NCBI RefSeq assembly: GCF_000787835.1 | Contig: NZ_BBPP01000023.1 | Location: 88,185-127,187, forward strand | Length of the DNA: 39,003 nt | Reading direction: 5' to 3' | From: Streptacidiphilus melanogenes | GTDB lineage: Bacteria > Actinomycetota > Actinomycetes > Streptomycetales > Streptomycetaceae | Shown: in pieces, positions 31,998 through 39,003 of the stretch | How the letters are laid out: every line of letters begins with the position of its first letter | Position numbering within the stretch: position 1 is the stretch's first letter | Notes under the pieces: model-generated | The model's input: only the letters and a program-made list of their open reading frames with translations | Database searches by the model: none | What the model was told of the DNA's origin: nothing | Made by a program: the position numbers and the translations under genes

Positions 31998-32714
31998 ATG
32001 AACGTCACTGTCGCCCGGCTGACGGCGCGCGGCCTGCTCGGCCGCCGCCGAGGCCTGCTGCTGCTGGCGCTGCCGGTCCTCCTGCTGGCGCTCTCCGCGC
32101 TGATCCGCGGCATCGCGGGCCAGGACGAGAGCACGGCCGCCAACATCCTCGGCGGCCTCGCCCTCGGCACCATGGTCCCGCTGGTCGGGCTCGTCGCCGG
32201 TACCGGGGCCATCGGCCCCGAGATCGACGACGGCTCGATCATCTACCTGCTGTCCAAGCCCCAGCCGCGGTGGAAGATCATCACCTCGAAGCTCGTCGTC
32301 GCGATCGGCTGCTCGATCGTGTTCGCCGCGCTGCCGACGTACTTCGCCGGGCTGATCCTCTTCGGCACCTTCGAGAACCTCACGCTCGGCTTCACCATCG
32401 CCGCGCTGATCGCCGGCATCGCCTACAGCGCGCTCTTCCTGCTGCTGGGCGTGGTCTCCCGCCATGCCGTGGTGTGGGGCCTGATGTACGCCCTGCTGTG
32501 GGAGACGGTCGTCGGCCAGTACGTGCCGGGCGCGCAGACACTGAGCGTGCACCAGTGGGCGCTGTCGATCGGGGAGAAGATCGCCTCCCCGGGTGTGATC
32601 AGTTCCTCGGTCCACCTGCCGACGGCCGTGCCGCTGCTGATCGTCGCCACCCTGGGTGGCGCGTGGCTCGCGTCGTCACGGCTGACGCGGCTCACCCTCG
32701 CGGGAGAGGAGTGA
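31998..32714 (+). CDS. ABC-2 type permease (module 2)
   Basis: 238 aa with about six helices. A basic N-terminus (TARGLLGRRRG) precedes the first (LLLLALPVLLLALSALI). The segment TGAIGPEIDDGSIIYLLSKPQPRWKIITSKL is the conserved cytoplasmic loop of the NosY/ABC-2 permease group. Other helices include LVVAIGCSIVFAALPTYFAG and IAYSALFLLLGVVSRHAVV. It begins 28 bp after module 2 ATPase and ends the operon; a terminator-like repeat lies 18 bp past the stop. Confidence 0.93.
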   Translation: MNVTVARLTARGLLGRRRGLLLLALPVLLLALSALIRGIAGQDESTAANILGGLALGTMVPLVGLVAGTGAIGPEIDDGSIIYLLSKPQPRWKIITSKLVVAIGCSIVFAALPTYFAGLILFGTFENLTLGFTIAALIAGIAYSALFLLLGVVSRHAVVWGLMYALLWETVVGQYVPGAQTLSVHQWALSIGEKIASPGVISSSVHLPTAVPLLIVATLGGAWLASSRLTRLTLAGEE

Positions 32715-32993
32715 GGTAGCCGCACGACGCAGGGGCGCGGGGAACCGCGCCCCCAGCAGGTGCACCGCGAGGGCGGCCAGCAGCAGCACCCCGAGCAGCG
32801 GGCAGAGGTTTCCGGTGAGGTGCTGGAGGCCGTGCCAGTGGTACTCCGCGTTGCGGGCTCCGTAGGGGACGAGCCAGATCAGGCCGCCCGGAAGGGTGGG
32901 CCCGGCGGGGCCGGTCCGAGCAGGCGACCGACGGCGCTCATGCGGGGGCTGCTCCGGACTCGACCGGTGGCGGATCCGCGCGACGATACCCAT
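32676..32993 (-). CDS. Possible small membrane protein, start uncertain
   Basis: 105 aa if started at 32993. Codons between about 32735 and 32890 have nearly all G/C in the third position on the minus strand, supporting real coding. The encoded stretch has IWLVPYGARNAEYHWHGLQ, then one helix (LCPLLGVLLLAALAVHLLGA). The first 30 residues have poorer bias. In the neighbouring frame, an ATG near 32941 opens a well-biased MSAVGRLLGPAPP peptide that stops just where the good segment begins, so a frameshift (real or sequencing) may have split one gene. Its 3' end overlaps the terminator element and the last 39 bp of the ABC permease gene, which argues for caution. Confidence 0.35.
   Translation of the reverse strand: MGIVARIRHRSSPEQPPHERRRSPARTGPAGPTLPGGLIWLVPYGARNAEYHWHGLQHLTGNLCPLLGVLLLAALAVHLLGARFPAPLRRAATSLLSREGEPRQP
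32732..32753. terminator. GGGGCGCGG-GGAA-CCGCGCCCC hairpin, common streptomycete intergenic element
   Basis: GGGGCGCGG (32732-32740) pairs perfectly with CCGCGCCCC (32745-32753) around GGAA. From memory, sequences of the form CAGGGGCGCGGGGAAC are found many times between genes in streptomycete genomes, so this is both a terminator for the ABC operon and a dispersed repeat. The symmetrical stem would also work on the minus strand. Confidence 0.7.
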
Positions 32994-33071
32994 GCCCCGT
33001 GACGCGTTCCTGTACGGCGGGCGGATCCTCGGCGCCGCCTCGTACCGGTTCGGTCGGCGGAGGGTCCGGGC

Positions 33072-34313
33072 TCAGGAGGAGAGGACCAGCTTGCGGCCCG
33101 CGCCGAGCCCCGCGGTCAGGCCGATCGCGCAGCAGCCGAGGAGCATCCCCAGCGGGAGCACCCAGCCGCCCGTCGTCTGGTGCAGCGCACCGAAGCCCAC
33201 CGGGCCGACGGCCGCGATGAAGTAGCCCACGAGCTGCGACATCCCGCTCAGCTGCGCGGCGACCTGGGCGGACCCGCTGCGCAGCACGATCATCGCCATG
33301 GCCAGGCCGAAGCCGCCGCCCTGCGCGATGCCGATGAGAATCGCCCACAGCCAGGGGGCGGCTGTCGGCGCGACCAGCAGGCCCGCCACGCCGGTGGCCA
33401 TCGAACCCACCATCAGGGCCACCAGCGCCCGCTGGTTGTTCGTCCGGCCGGCGGTCAGCGGGACGAAGAACGCGGCCGGGATCTGGACCAGCGAGCTGAC
33501 CGCGAAGACGGCCCCGGCAGTGCCGCGGTCCATGCCCTGCGTGGTGAGGATCGTCGGCAGCCAGGCGATCAGCGTGTAGGAGAGCAGCGACTGGATGCCC
33601 ATGAAGACGGCGAGCTGCCAGGCCAGCGGGTGCCGCCACAGTCCGGGGATCCTGGCGGCGGTCCCGGACGGGGCCGTCCGCGGGCGCTTGGTGGCGGTGA
33701 GCTGCGGCAGCCAGGCGAGGAAGGCGAAGGCGGCCGGCACCGACCACGAGGCCATCGAGCCCGCCCAGCCGCCGAAGGCGTGCTCCAGCGGGACGCTCAG
33801 CGCGGCCGCCAGCGTCGCGCCGACGATCATGGAGGTGGTGTAGACGCCGGTCATCGCCGCCGCGCGCTCCGGGAAGTCGCGCTTGACCAGGCCGGGCATG
33901 GTGACGTTGAGCAGGGCGATCGCCGCGCCCAGCACCAGGCTGCCGGCGAACAGGGCCGAGGTCCCGGGCAGGACGCGCAGCACGATCCCGGCCGCCAGCG
34001 TCAGCAGCGCCAGCGCGACCACGCGCTCGGGGCCGATCCTGCGGTTCAGCCGAGCCGCGAGCGGCGCGACCGAACCCATCATCAGCACCGGGATCGTGGT
34101 CAGCAGGCCGCCCGCCGTGGCGGAGAGGCCGTAGTGGTCGCTGACGTCGCCGAGCAGCGGGGAGACCGCGGAGACGGCGGCACGCATGTTGAGCGAGACG
34201 AGCAGAATGCCGACCAGCGCGGTCGCCGGGTGGGCGAGGACGCGGGTCAGCCGTGAGGCCGCAGAAGGTGCGGAGGCATACGAAACGGGCGTGTCGAGCA
34301 CGGAGCGGGACAT
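33072..34313 (-). CDS. CynX/NimT-family MFS transporter
   Basis: 413 aa, about 12 helices. Helix 1 carries VGILLVSLNMRAAVSAVSPLL with the conserved N-x-R-A of the CynX/NimT (cyanate/nitroimidazole) family, followed by LSATAGGLLTTIPVLMMGSVAPLAARLNRRIG, the family's motif A equivalent. The second half starts at LAWQLAVFMGIQSLLSYTLIAWLPTIL. Members export or import small organic anions or drugs; substrate unknown. ATG 34313 is preceded by GAGG about 9 nt upstream. A candidate 29-codon ORF and the HAD gene lie upstream on the same strand. Confidence 0.92.
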   Translation of the reverse strand: MSRSVLDTPVSYASAPSAASRLTRVLAHPATALVGILLVSLNMRAAVSAVSPLLGDVSDHYGLSATAGGLLTTIPVLMMGSVAPLAARLNRRIGPERVVALALLTLAAGIVLRVLPGTSALFAGSLVLGAAIALLNVTMPGLVKRDFPERAAAMTGVYTTSMIVGATLAAALSVPLEHAFGGWAGSMASWSVPAAFAFLAWLPQLTATKRPRTAPSGTAARIPGLWRHPLAWQLAVFMGIQSLLSYTLIAWLPTILTTQGMDRGTAGAVFAVSSLVQIPAAFFVPLTAGRTNNQRALVALMVGSMATGVAGLLVAPTAAPWLWAILIGIAQGGGFGLAMAMIVLRSGSAQVAAQLSGMSQLVGYFIAAVGPVGFGALHQTTGGWVLPLGMLLGCCAIGLTAGLGAGRKLVLSS

Positions 34314-34380
34314 GGGTGAGCCTCAGACGAACGAGAAGAAGGAGCGGGAGAGGGCCGGCATGCGCACGAGGCGCGCGGCG

Positions 34381-34470
34381 TCAGCTCTCCGGACGCTTGA
34401 TGTTCGCGTCGATCAGCTCGGCCAGGTCGATCAGCACGGCGTCGACGAGCACCGCAACGCCCATCGCCAT
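34381..34470 (-). CDS. Candidate 29-codon small ORF
   Basis: ATG 34470 to TGA 34381 encodes a 29-residue peptide beginning MAMGVAVLVDAVLIDLAELI, then DANIKRPES. 26 of the 28 codons after the start end in G or C, well above chance even here. GGCGGAG lies a few bases upstream as a possible ribosome site. The peptide is an amphipathic/hydrophobic helix with an acidic face and a basic end. It lies alone in the 209 bp between the HAD gene and the MFS gene. It could be a translated small protein, or the remnant of a larger gene. No family recognised. Confidence 0.35.
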   Translation of the reverse strand: MAMGVAVLVDAVLIDLAELIDANIKRPES

Positions 34471-34522
34471 TGCTCCGCCTTGCCTTCCTGGTGAGGTATC
34501 TTCGCCACCATGTTAACAAGAC

Positions 34523-35344
34523 TCAGAGCTGGAAGATTCGCTCCAGAGCGACGGCGACCCCGTCCTCCTCGTTGCTCAGCGTGATCTCGTCCGCGACGGC
34601 CTTGAGCTCGGTGTGCGCGTTGGCCATCGCCACCGCGTGGCCGACCCAGCGGAACATCGGTATGTCGTTCGGCATGTCGCCGAAGGCGACGGTCCGGTCC
34701 TTCGTCGTGCCCAGGCGCGAAGAGGCCAGCGCCAGCCCGGTCGCCTTGGACAGGCCCAGCGGCAGCAGCTCCACGAAGCCCTGCCCGGCCAGCACCACCG
34801 TCACCAGGCCGCCCGCTGCGGCGCTGACGGCCGCCGCCAGCTCGTCGTCGGACAGTCGCCTGTGCTGCACCAGCACCCGGCTCAGCGGCTTGGCCCACAG
34901 CTCGGCGATGTCGGCGACCGGCTCCTCCGCGGCCAGCCTCTCGCCGGCGGAGGGCATGTCGTAGGTCCGGTCGAAGAGGACGTCGCCCTCCAGGCCGTCC
35001 TGCACGACGGCGACGGCCATCGGGCCGACCTCGGCCTCCGCCTTGGCGAGGGCGAGGGCGGCCACCTGACGGTCCAACGTGACCGACGTCACCAACCGGT
35101 GCGCGCCCGCGTCGTAGAGCTGGCCGCCCTGGCCGCAGACCGCGAGGCCGGTGTAGCCGATCGCGTCCAGCGTCGGCCGGGTCCACCGGGCCGAACGCCC
35201 GGTCACCACGATGTGCTGCGCCCCGGCGGCCTGCGCGGCCGCCAGGGCCAGCTGGGTGCGCGACGACACGGTGTGGTCGTCGCGCAGCAGCGTCCCGTCC
35301 AGGTCGGTCGCGATCAGGTCGAACGGCCGCGGGGCGGAGCTCAC
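34523..35344 (-). CDS. Cof-type HAD-superfamily phosphatase next to serS
   Basis: 273 aa. Motif I is DLDGTLLRDDHTVSSRT, motif II is HIVVTGR, the motif III Lys lies in LGLSKATGLALA, and motif IV is AFGDMPNDIPMF. The C2 cap lies between motifs II and III. GTG 35344 begins just before the first strand; the frame runs further into serS without support. It lies 32 bp after serS on the same strand, so it is probably in that operon. A HAD phosphatase beside serS is, from memory, conserved in streptomycetes, but no substrate is established. Its opening is nearly the same as that of the HAD protein at 12430-13233, suggesting paralogy. Confidence 0.93.
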   Translation of the reverse strand: MSSAPRPFDLIATDLDGTLLRDDHTVSSRTQLALAAAQAAGAQHIVVTGRSARWTRPTLDAIGYTGLAVCGQGGQLYDAGAHRLVTSVTLDRQVAALALAKAEAEVGPMAVAVVQDGLEGDVLFDRTYDMPSAGERLAAEEPVADIAELWAKPLSRVLVQHRRLSDDELAAAVSAAAGGLVTVVLAGQGFVELLPLGLSKATGLALASSRLGTTKDRTVAFGDMPNDIPMFRWVGHAVAMANAHTELKAVADEITLSNEEDGVAVALERIFQL

Positions 35345-35376
35345 GTGGTCTGACTCTCTTTCGGGTCCCGCAGGGG

Positions 35377-36654
35377 CTACTTGCCGACCGGGGTGAGCAC
35401 CTCGCGCCCGCCCAGGTACGGCCGCAGCGCCTCCGGCACGACGACCGAGCCGTCGGCCAGCTGGTGCGTCTCCAGCAGCGCCACGATGGTGCGCGGCACC
35501 GCGCACAGCGTGCCGTTCAGCGTGGCCAGCGGGCGGTTGCCCTCCTCGCCGCGCATCCGGATGCCCAGGCGACGCGCCTGGAACTCACCGCAGTTGGAGG
35601 TCGAGGTCAGCTCGCGGTACTTGCCCTGGGTCGGGATCCACGCCTCGATGTCGAACTTGCGCATCGCGGACGCACCCAGGTCGCCCGAGGCCACGTCGAT
35701 GACGCGGTAGGCGAGGCCGAGCTTGTTCAGGAAGTCCTTCTCCCACTGGAGCAGGCGCTTGTGCTCCGCCTCCGCGTCCTCCGGCGCGACGTAGGAGAAC
35801 ATCTCCACCTTGTCGAACTGGTGGACGCGGATGATGCCGCGGGTGTCCTTGCCGTAGGTGCCGGCCTCGCGGCGGAAGCAGGGCGAGAACCCGGCGTAGC
35901 GCAGCGGCAGCTGGTCGCCGTCGAGGATCTCGTCCATGTGGTAGGCGGCCAGCGGCACCTCGGAGGTGCCGACCAGGTAGAAGTCGTCCTCCGGGAGGTG
36001 GAAGACGTTCTCCGCGGCCTGGCCGAGGAAGCCGGTGCCCTCCATCGCGCGCGGCTTCACCAGCGCCGGCGTGATCATCGGGATGAAGTCGGCCTCGGTG
36101 GCCTGAGCGATCGCCATGTTGACCAGGGCGAGCTCCAGCAGCGCGCCGACGCCGGTCAGGTAGTAGAAGCGCGAGCCGGAGACCTTGGCGGCGCGCTCGG
36201 TGTCGATCGCACCGAGGAGCTTGCCCAACTCGACGTGGTCGCGCGGCTCGAAGCCCTCCGCGGCGAAGTCGCGCGGGGTGCCGACCTCCTCGAGAGTGAC
36301 GAAGTCCTCCTCGCCGCCGATCGGGGCGGCGGGGTCGAGCAGGTTGGCCAGCCCGCCCAGCAGACGCTGCACCTCGGCCTCGGCCTCGCTCTGCTCGGCA
36401 TTGGCGGCCTTCACCTCGCCGGCCAGCTCCTTGGTGCGCTCCAGCAGGGCGGCCTTCTCGTCGCCCTTGGCCTGCGCCACCTGCTTGCCCAGCTGCCGCT
36501 GCTCGTTGCGCAGTTCGTCGTAGCGGGAACTGGACGATCGCTGCCGCTCGTCGGCGGCGAGCAGGGCGTCGACGAGCTCGACGTCCTCACCTCGGGCGCG
36601 CTGGGAGGCACGCACACGGTCCGGGTCCACGCGAAGCAGGCGAAGGTCAATCAC
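35377..36654 (-). CDS. serS: Seryl-tRNA synthetase
   Basis: 425 aa, class II synthetase charging tRNA-Ser (and tRNA-Sec where present). The N-terminal coiled-coil arm (about 30-105; [20 protein letters not shown]) binds the tRNA long arm. The catalytic core has the motif 2 region [20 protein letters not shown] with [10 protein letters not shown], and motif 3 [24 protein letters not shown]. The GTG start at 36654 has no ribosome site but a -10 box (TACTCT) 7 nt upstream, so the mRNA appears leaderless. No T-box leader is possible with such a short 5' end. Divergent from the NodB lipoprotein gene. Confidence 0.98.
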   Translation of the reverse strand: MIDLRLLRVDPDRVRASQRARGEDVELVDALLAADERQRSSSSRYDELRNEQRQLGKQVAQAKGDEKAALLERTKELAGEVKAANAEQSEAEAEVQRLLGGLANLLDPAAPIGGEEDFVTLEEVGTPRDFAAEGFEPRDHVELGKLLGAIDTERAAKVSGSRFYYLTGVGALLELALVNMAIAQATEADFIPMITPALVKPRAMEGTGFLGQAAENVFHLPEDDFYLVGTSEVPLAAYHMDEILDGDQLPLRYAGFSPCFRREAGTYGKDTRGIIRVHQFDKVEMFSYVAPEDAEAEHKRLLQWEKDFLNKLGLAYRVIDVASGDLGASAMRKFDIEAWIPTQGKYRELTSTSNCGEFQARRLGIRMRGEEGNRPLATLNGTLCAVPRTIVALLETHQLADGSVVVPEALRPYLGGREVLTPVGK

Positions 36655-36661
36655 GGTAACG

Positions 36662-36667
36662 AGAGTA
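36662..36667 (-). promoter_or_regulatory. -10 box for leaderless serS transcript
   Basis: TACTCT on the minus strand fits TANNNT and ends 7 nt before GTG 36654. GTGAG-CCGA-CTCAC (36684-36697), a small inverted repeat, lies near the expected -35. Confidence 0.45.
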
Positions 36668-36837
36668 CCGGGCCCGGGGAGGGGTGAGCCGACTCACAGT
36701 CGCAGGGTCTGCTTTGTCACATCTTCGTCCCGGGGCCACGTCAAAGCTGTGAGATCGCTCTGAGCACGCTTTCAGTGCTGCGACAGTTGTTCGGCAGACG
36801 ACAACCTGCGGACGGCGAACGGAAGGTGGGACCAGGC

Positions 36838-37638
36838 ATGAGGACGCGTACGGTGGCGGCGGCGGGAGCGGTGCTGGCGGCGGTGCTGGCTCTCTCCGCC
36901 TGCGGTGGGGGCGCCGGTGCGCAGGGGGCGAGCAACGACGGGGCCAGGAACGGCGGCACGGCGAGTGCCTCGCCGGACCCGAAGAGCACCTCCGGTGACA
37001 CCGTTCCGTCCAGCGGGACAGAGACGGTCAGCAAGGAGCTCGAGTACTACGTCGCCCACCCGGGCGGCGAGAAGACCGTCGCGCTCACCTTCGACGACGG
37101 CCCGAGCCCGCAGTGGACGCCGCAGATCCTGGCGCTGCTCGCCAAGTACCACGCGCACGCGACCTTCTGCGAGATAGGCCCCGAGGCGCAGGCGGCGCCG
37201 GCCGTGGTGAAGCAGGTCCTCGCGGGCGGCAACCGTCTCTGCGACCACTCGGTCCACCACAACGAGGCGATGTCGACGCGTGGTCTCGCCTACGAGACCA
37301 ACGAGATCGTCGGCGCGAAGCAGATGATCGAGCAGGCCGGCGGCCCGGGAACCGAGGTCAGCTGGTTCCGTGCGCCGGGCGGGGATTTCACTCCCGAGAT
37401 CCGCGGGATATCCGCGAAGAACGGACTGCGTCCGCTCGCGTGGAGCATCGACACCAATGACTGGAAGCGGCCCGGGGTCGCCTCCATCGTGGCCGACGTC
37501 AAGAAGAACGTGCGGCCCGGCTCGATCATTCTGATGCACGACGCGGGCGGCAATCGCAGCCAGACCGTCGCGGCCCTGGGCCAGCTGCTGCCGTGGCTGA
37601 TGCAGCAGGGCTACTCCATCAACTTCCCCGACGCCTGA
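36838..37638 (+). CDS. NodB-family polysaccharide deacetylase, lipoprotein
   Basis: 266 aa. Signal peptide MRTRTVAAAGAVLAAVLALS ends in the lipobox LSAC, with Cys22 lipidated. A Gly/Ser/Asn/Thr linker (23-75) leads to a CE4/NodB domain: TFDDGPSP (motif 1, catalytic base and metal Asp), DHSVHHN (motif 2, metal His pair), FRAPGGDF (motif 3) and LMHDAGG (late motif). It removes acetyl groups from surface or wall amino-sugar polymers such as peptidoglycan or PNAG-like glycans; which one is not predictable. ATG 36838 has GGAAGG upstream; the frame extends to 36775 without support. It is the second NodB domain in the window; the first is fused to a synthase at 19651. A U-tract terminator follows. 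Confidence 0.93.
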   Translation: MRTRTVAAAGAVLAAVLALSACGGGAGAQGASNDGARNGGTASASPDPKSTSGDTVPSSGTETVSKELEYYVAHPGGEKTVALTFDDGPSPQWTPQILALLAKYHAHATFCEIGPEAQAAPAVVKQVLAGGNRLCDHSVHHNEAMSTRGLAYETNEIVGAKQMIEQAGGPGTEVSWFRAPGGDFTPEIRGISAKNGLRPLAWSIDTNDWKRPGVASIVADVKKNVRPGSIILMHDAGGNRSQTVAALGQLLPWLMQQGYSINFPDA

Positions 37639-37952
37639 CCGGGAAGACTTGTGGATATCCCCGCTTTATCCACAGGGCGCCCGGAAGCCCTGTGGATTGT
37701 GGGTAATCACGCCTCTGAGCTCGCTAAACCTGGAGTTTGCAGCCAGGGGCGTGATTTTTTGGGTCCACGAAGGGGACTTTGGGGAAACTGACGCTCTGAA
37801 TCCCTATATGTCCGACTTGCCTGATCTGCAAGCTTTGGTGGGCAAGGGGGAGATTCGTCGGATCTCGCGGCGCATCCCCAGGCTGTGGATAACCAGGCCG
37901 CCTGTGGATAAGTCGGTCGGCGGTGTGGAAACTCCGCCTCGACCGGTGGAGA
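37639..37952. promoter_or_regulatory. DnaA-box cluster in the convergent nodB-pheA gap
   Basis: 314 bp without a gene, unusually AT-rich. Three perfect DnaA boxes (TTATCCACA or its complement) lie at 37666-37674, 37884-37892 and 37903-37911. Near matches to TGTGGATAA are at 37650-37658 (TGTGGATAT), 37691-37699 (TGTGGATTG), 37698-37706 (TGTGGGTAA) and 37924-37932 (TGTGGAAAC). Six of the seven point the same way. Because dnaA and dnaN are absent and the genes are far from the oriC neighbourhood, this is more likely a DnaA-titrating site than an origin. S. coelicolor has non-origin clusters of this kind (H69, H24, D78) around oriC, and this may be the D78 counterpart. Confidence 0.75.
37705..37760 (+). 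terminator. Rho-independent terminator with U-tract after the NodB lipoprotein
   Basis: AATCACGCCTCTG (37705-37717) pairs with CAGGGGCGTGATT (37744-37756), a 13 bp stem with one G-T pair. An inner AAAC/GTTT stem and a run of six T (37755-37760) complete it. The left arm overlaps one DnaA-like box. Confidence 0.75.
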
Positions 37953-38885
37953 CTACAGCTCGCCGCGACCGTCCAGAGCGCGGGACAGCCAGTCCGAGGC
38001 GCGGGCGAACTCCTCGTCCGACGTGCCCGGACGCACGGTCGCCGGCACCGCGTCCGCGCGCGGGTAGGAGCCCAGCAGCCGCACCTGCGGACAGATCCGG
38101 TGCAGGCCCATCAGCGCCTCGCTCACCCGACGGTCCGTGATGTGGCCCTCCGCGTCGGCGGCGAAGCAGTACTTGCCCAGCCCCTCGCCCGTCGGCCGGG
38201 ACTCGATGCGCATCAGGTTCACGCCGCGCACGGCGAACTCCTGCAGCAGCTCCAGCAGCGCGCCCGGGTGGTCGTCCGCCAGCCAGAACACGGCCGAGGT
38301 CTTGTCCCGCCCCGTCGGCGCCGGCGGCCGTCCCGGGCGGCCGACCAGCACGAAACGGGTCGTCGCGTTCGCGGCGTCGTGGATCTCCTTCGCCAGCGGT
38401 TCCAGGTGGTACAGGGGCGCCGCGAACGCGCCCGCGAACGCACCGTCGTACCGCCCCTCCTGCACCAGCCGCGCCCCGTCGGCGTTGGACGCCGCCGACT
38501 CCCAGTGCGCGTCCGGCAGGTTCTCCGCCATCCAGTGGCGCACCTGCGGCTGGGCGGCCGGATGCCCGGTGACGGTCTTCACGTCCTCGAGCTTCGTCCC
38601 GGGCCGGACCAGCAGCGCGAAGGAGATCGGCAGCAGCACCTCGCGGTAGATCATCAGCGGCTCGCCCTGGGCCAGCTCGTCCATGGTCTGCCGGATGCCG
38701 CCCTCGACCGAGTTCTCGATCGGCACGAGCGCGGCCGCGGCCTCGCCGCCGCGCACGGCGTCCAACGCGGCGGGCACGGACACGGCCGGCACCAGCTCCC
38801 GGGTGGCCGCCTCGGGCAGCGTCCGCAGCGCGGCCTCGGTAAAGGTGCCCTCCGGACCGAGGTAGGTGAATCGGTTCGCGGACAC
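37953..38885 (-). CDS. pheA: Prephenate dehydratase
   Basis: 310 aa. Converts prephenate to phenylpyruvate in phenylalanine synthesis (EC 4.2.1.51). The catalytic PDT domain (about 1-180) opens with YLGPEGTFTEAAL and holds ALVPIENSVEGGIRQTMD and ATTRFVLVG, with the key Thr-Arg-Phe. A C-terminal ACT domain (about 200-280) binds phenylalanine for feedback and shows IESRPTGEGLGKYCFAADAEGH. There is no chorismate mutase domain, as usual in actinobacteria. GTG 38885 is chosen because GGGAGG lies 6-7 nt upstream; an ATG at 38912 extends the frame without a ribosome site. The 3' end faces the DnaA-box cluster. Confidence 0.97.
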   Translation of the reverse strand: MSANRFTYLGPEGTFTEAALRTLPEAATRELVPAVSVPAALDAVRGGEAAAALVPIENSVEGGIRQTMDELAQGEPLMIYREVLLPISFALLVRPGTKLEDVKTVTGHPAAQPQVRHWMAENLPDAHWESAASNADGARLVQEGRYDGAFAGAFAAPLYHLEPLAKEIHDAANATTRFVLVGRPGRPPAPTGRDKTSAVFWLADDHPGALLELLQEFAVRGVNLMRIESRPTGEGLGKYCFAADAEGHITDRRVSEALMGLHRICPQVRLLGSYPRADAVPATVRPGTSDEEFARASDWLSRALDGRGEL

Positions 38886-39003
38886 GGCGACCTCCCAGGC
38901 TGCATACGGCACGGACGTAACGTTAACGACTGACCGCCCAGCAGGACTCCTGGTCTTGCAAGCTGGGACGGGAAACCACCGGCTCTCCGTCGTCTCCCCG
39001 GCG

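Noticed and set aside
36655-36720. T-box or other riboswitch upstream of serS
   Set aside because: The promoter is predicted to start at the GTG codon, leaving no leader, and no T-box sequence is visible.
37639-37952. Chromosomal or plasmid replication origin
   Set aside because: DnaA boxes are present, but there is no dnaA, dnaN, rep or par gene nearby and too few boxes for a streptomycete oriC. A titration site is more plausible.
37649-38140. 163-codon plus-strand frame over the DnaA boxes
   Set aside because: It crosses the terminator, runs antisense into pheA and shows no coding bias in the first half.
38886-39003. tRNA or gene start at the right window edge
   Set aside because: No cloverleaf-forming sequence or biased open frame was seen; only the pheA upstream region with GTTAAC-type AT-rich sequence.

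Overview
The window is high-GC (about 70% or more) actinobacterial DNA. Strong G/C third-position bias, many GTG starts and gene content place it in the Streptomycetaceae (Streptomyces, Kitasatospora or Streptacidiphilus). From memory, gene order (cydA-cydB-cydCD, a GAF sensor kinase, then HAD-serS and pheA) matches the conserved chromosome core around SCO3945-SCO3962 of S. coelicolor. I therefore read it as core chromosome about 100 kb from oriC, with a few accessory insertions. I found no rRNA, tRNA, transposase or CRISPR.

Layout. 1-2548: end of a secreted beta-rich protein, then an OmpR-class response regulator and its histidine kinase. 2549-8976: cytochrome bd oxidase operon cydA-cydB-cydCD behind a Rex-type redox operator. 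8963-9808 (-): a BRO-N (phage antirepressor-like) gene overlapping the cydCD 3' end. 9947-11689: a DevS/DosT-like GAF-GAF kinase that keeps the haem-ligand His. 11802-13233: a lipoprotein and a Cof-type HAD phosphatase (-). 13307-16762: a giant AfsR-like SARP/NB-ARC/TPR regulator carrying an odd palindromic insert. 16763-17353: non-coding, with a degenerate 28-30 bp minisatellite. 17354-18988: a DHA2 drug exporter. 19136-22155: a two-gene exopolysaccharide operon with a NodB deacetylase-GT2 synthase fusion. 22199-25085: an orphan ArgJ-type acetyltransferase, an F420/LLM oxidoreductase and a uridine-kinase-like P-loop kinase.

25290-29057 is the most unusual part: four consecutive, translationally coupled, diverged paralogues. 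Each has a disordered Pro/Ala/Glu-rich cytoplasmic tail, one membrane anchor and an exported domain with shared motifs. A strong nested hairpin ends the array, and a double ABC exporter operon (29180-32714) follows. 32676-35344 (-) holds a possible small membrane protein, a CynX/NimT MFS transporter, a candidate 29-codon ORF and a second HAD phosphatase, which lies downstream of serS (35377-36654, -). A NodB lipoprotein (36838-37638) and pheA (37953-38885, -) converge on a 314 bp gap holding a cluster of DnaA boxes, three of them perfect TTATCCACA.

The genes suggest several themes: respiration and redox sensing (cyd, Rex site, DevS-like kinase), envelope and polysaccharide remodelling (GT2-NodB, NodB lipoprotein, four-paralogue array, exporters), and housekeeping (serS, pheA). 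Many genes appear leaderless, with a TANNNT -10 box 6-8 nt before the start codon and no Shine-Dalgarno sequence.
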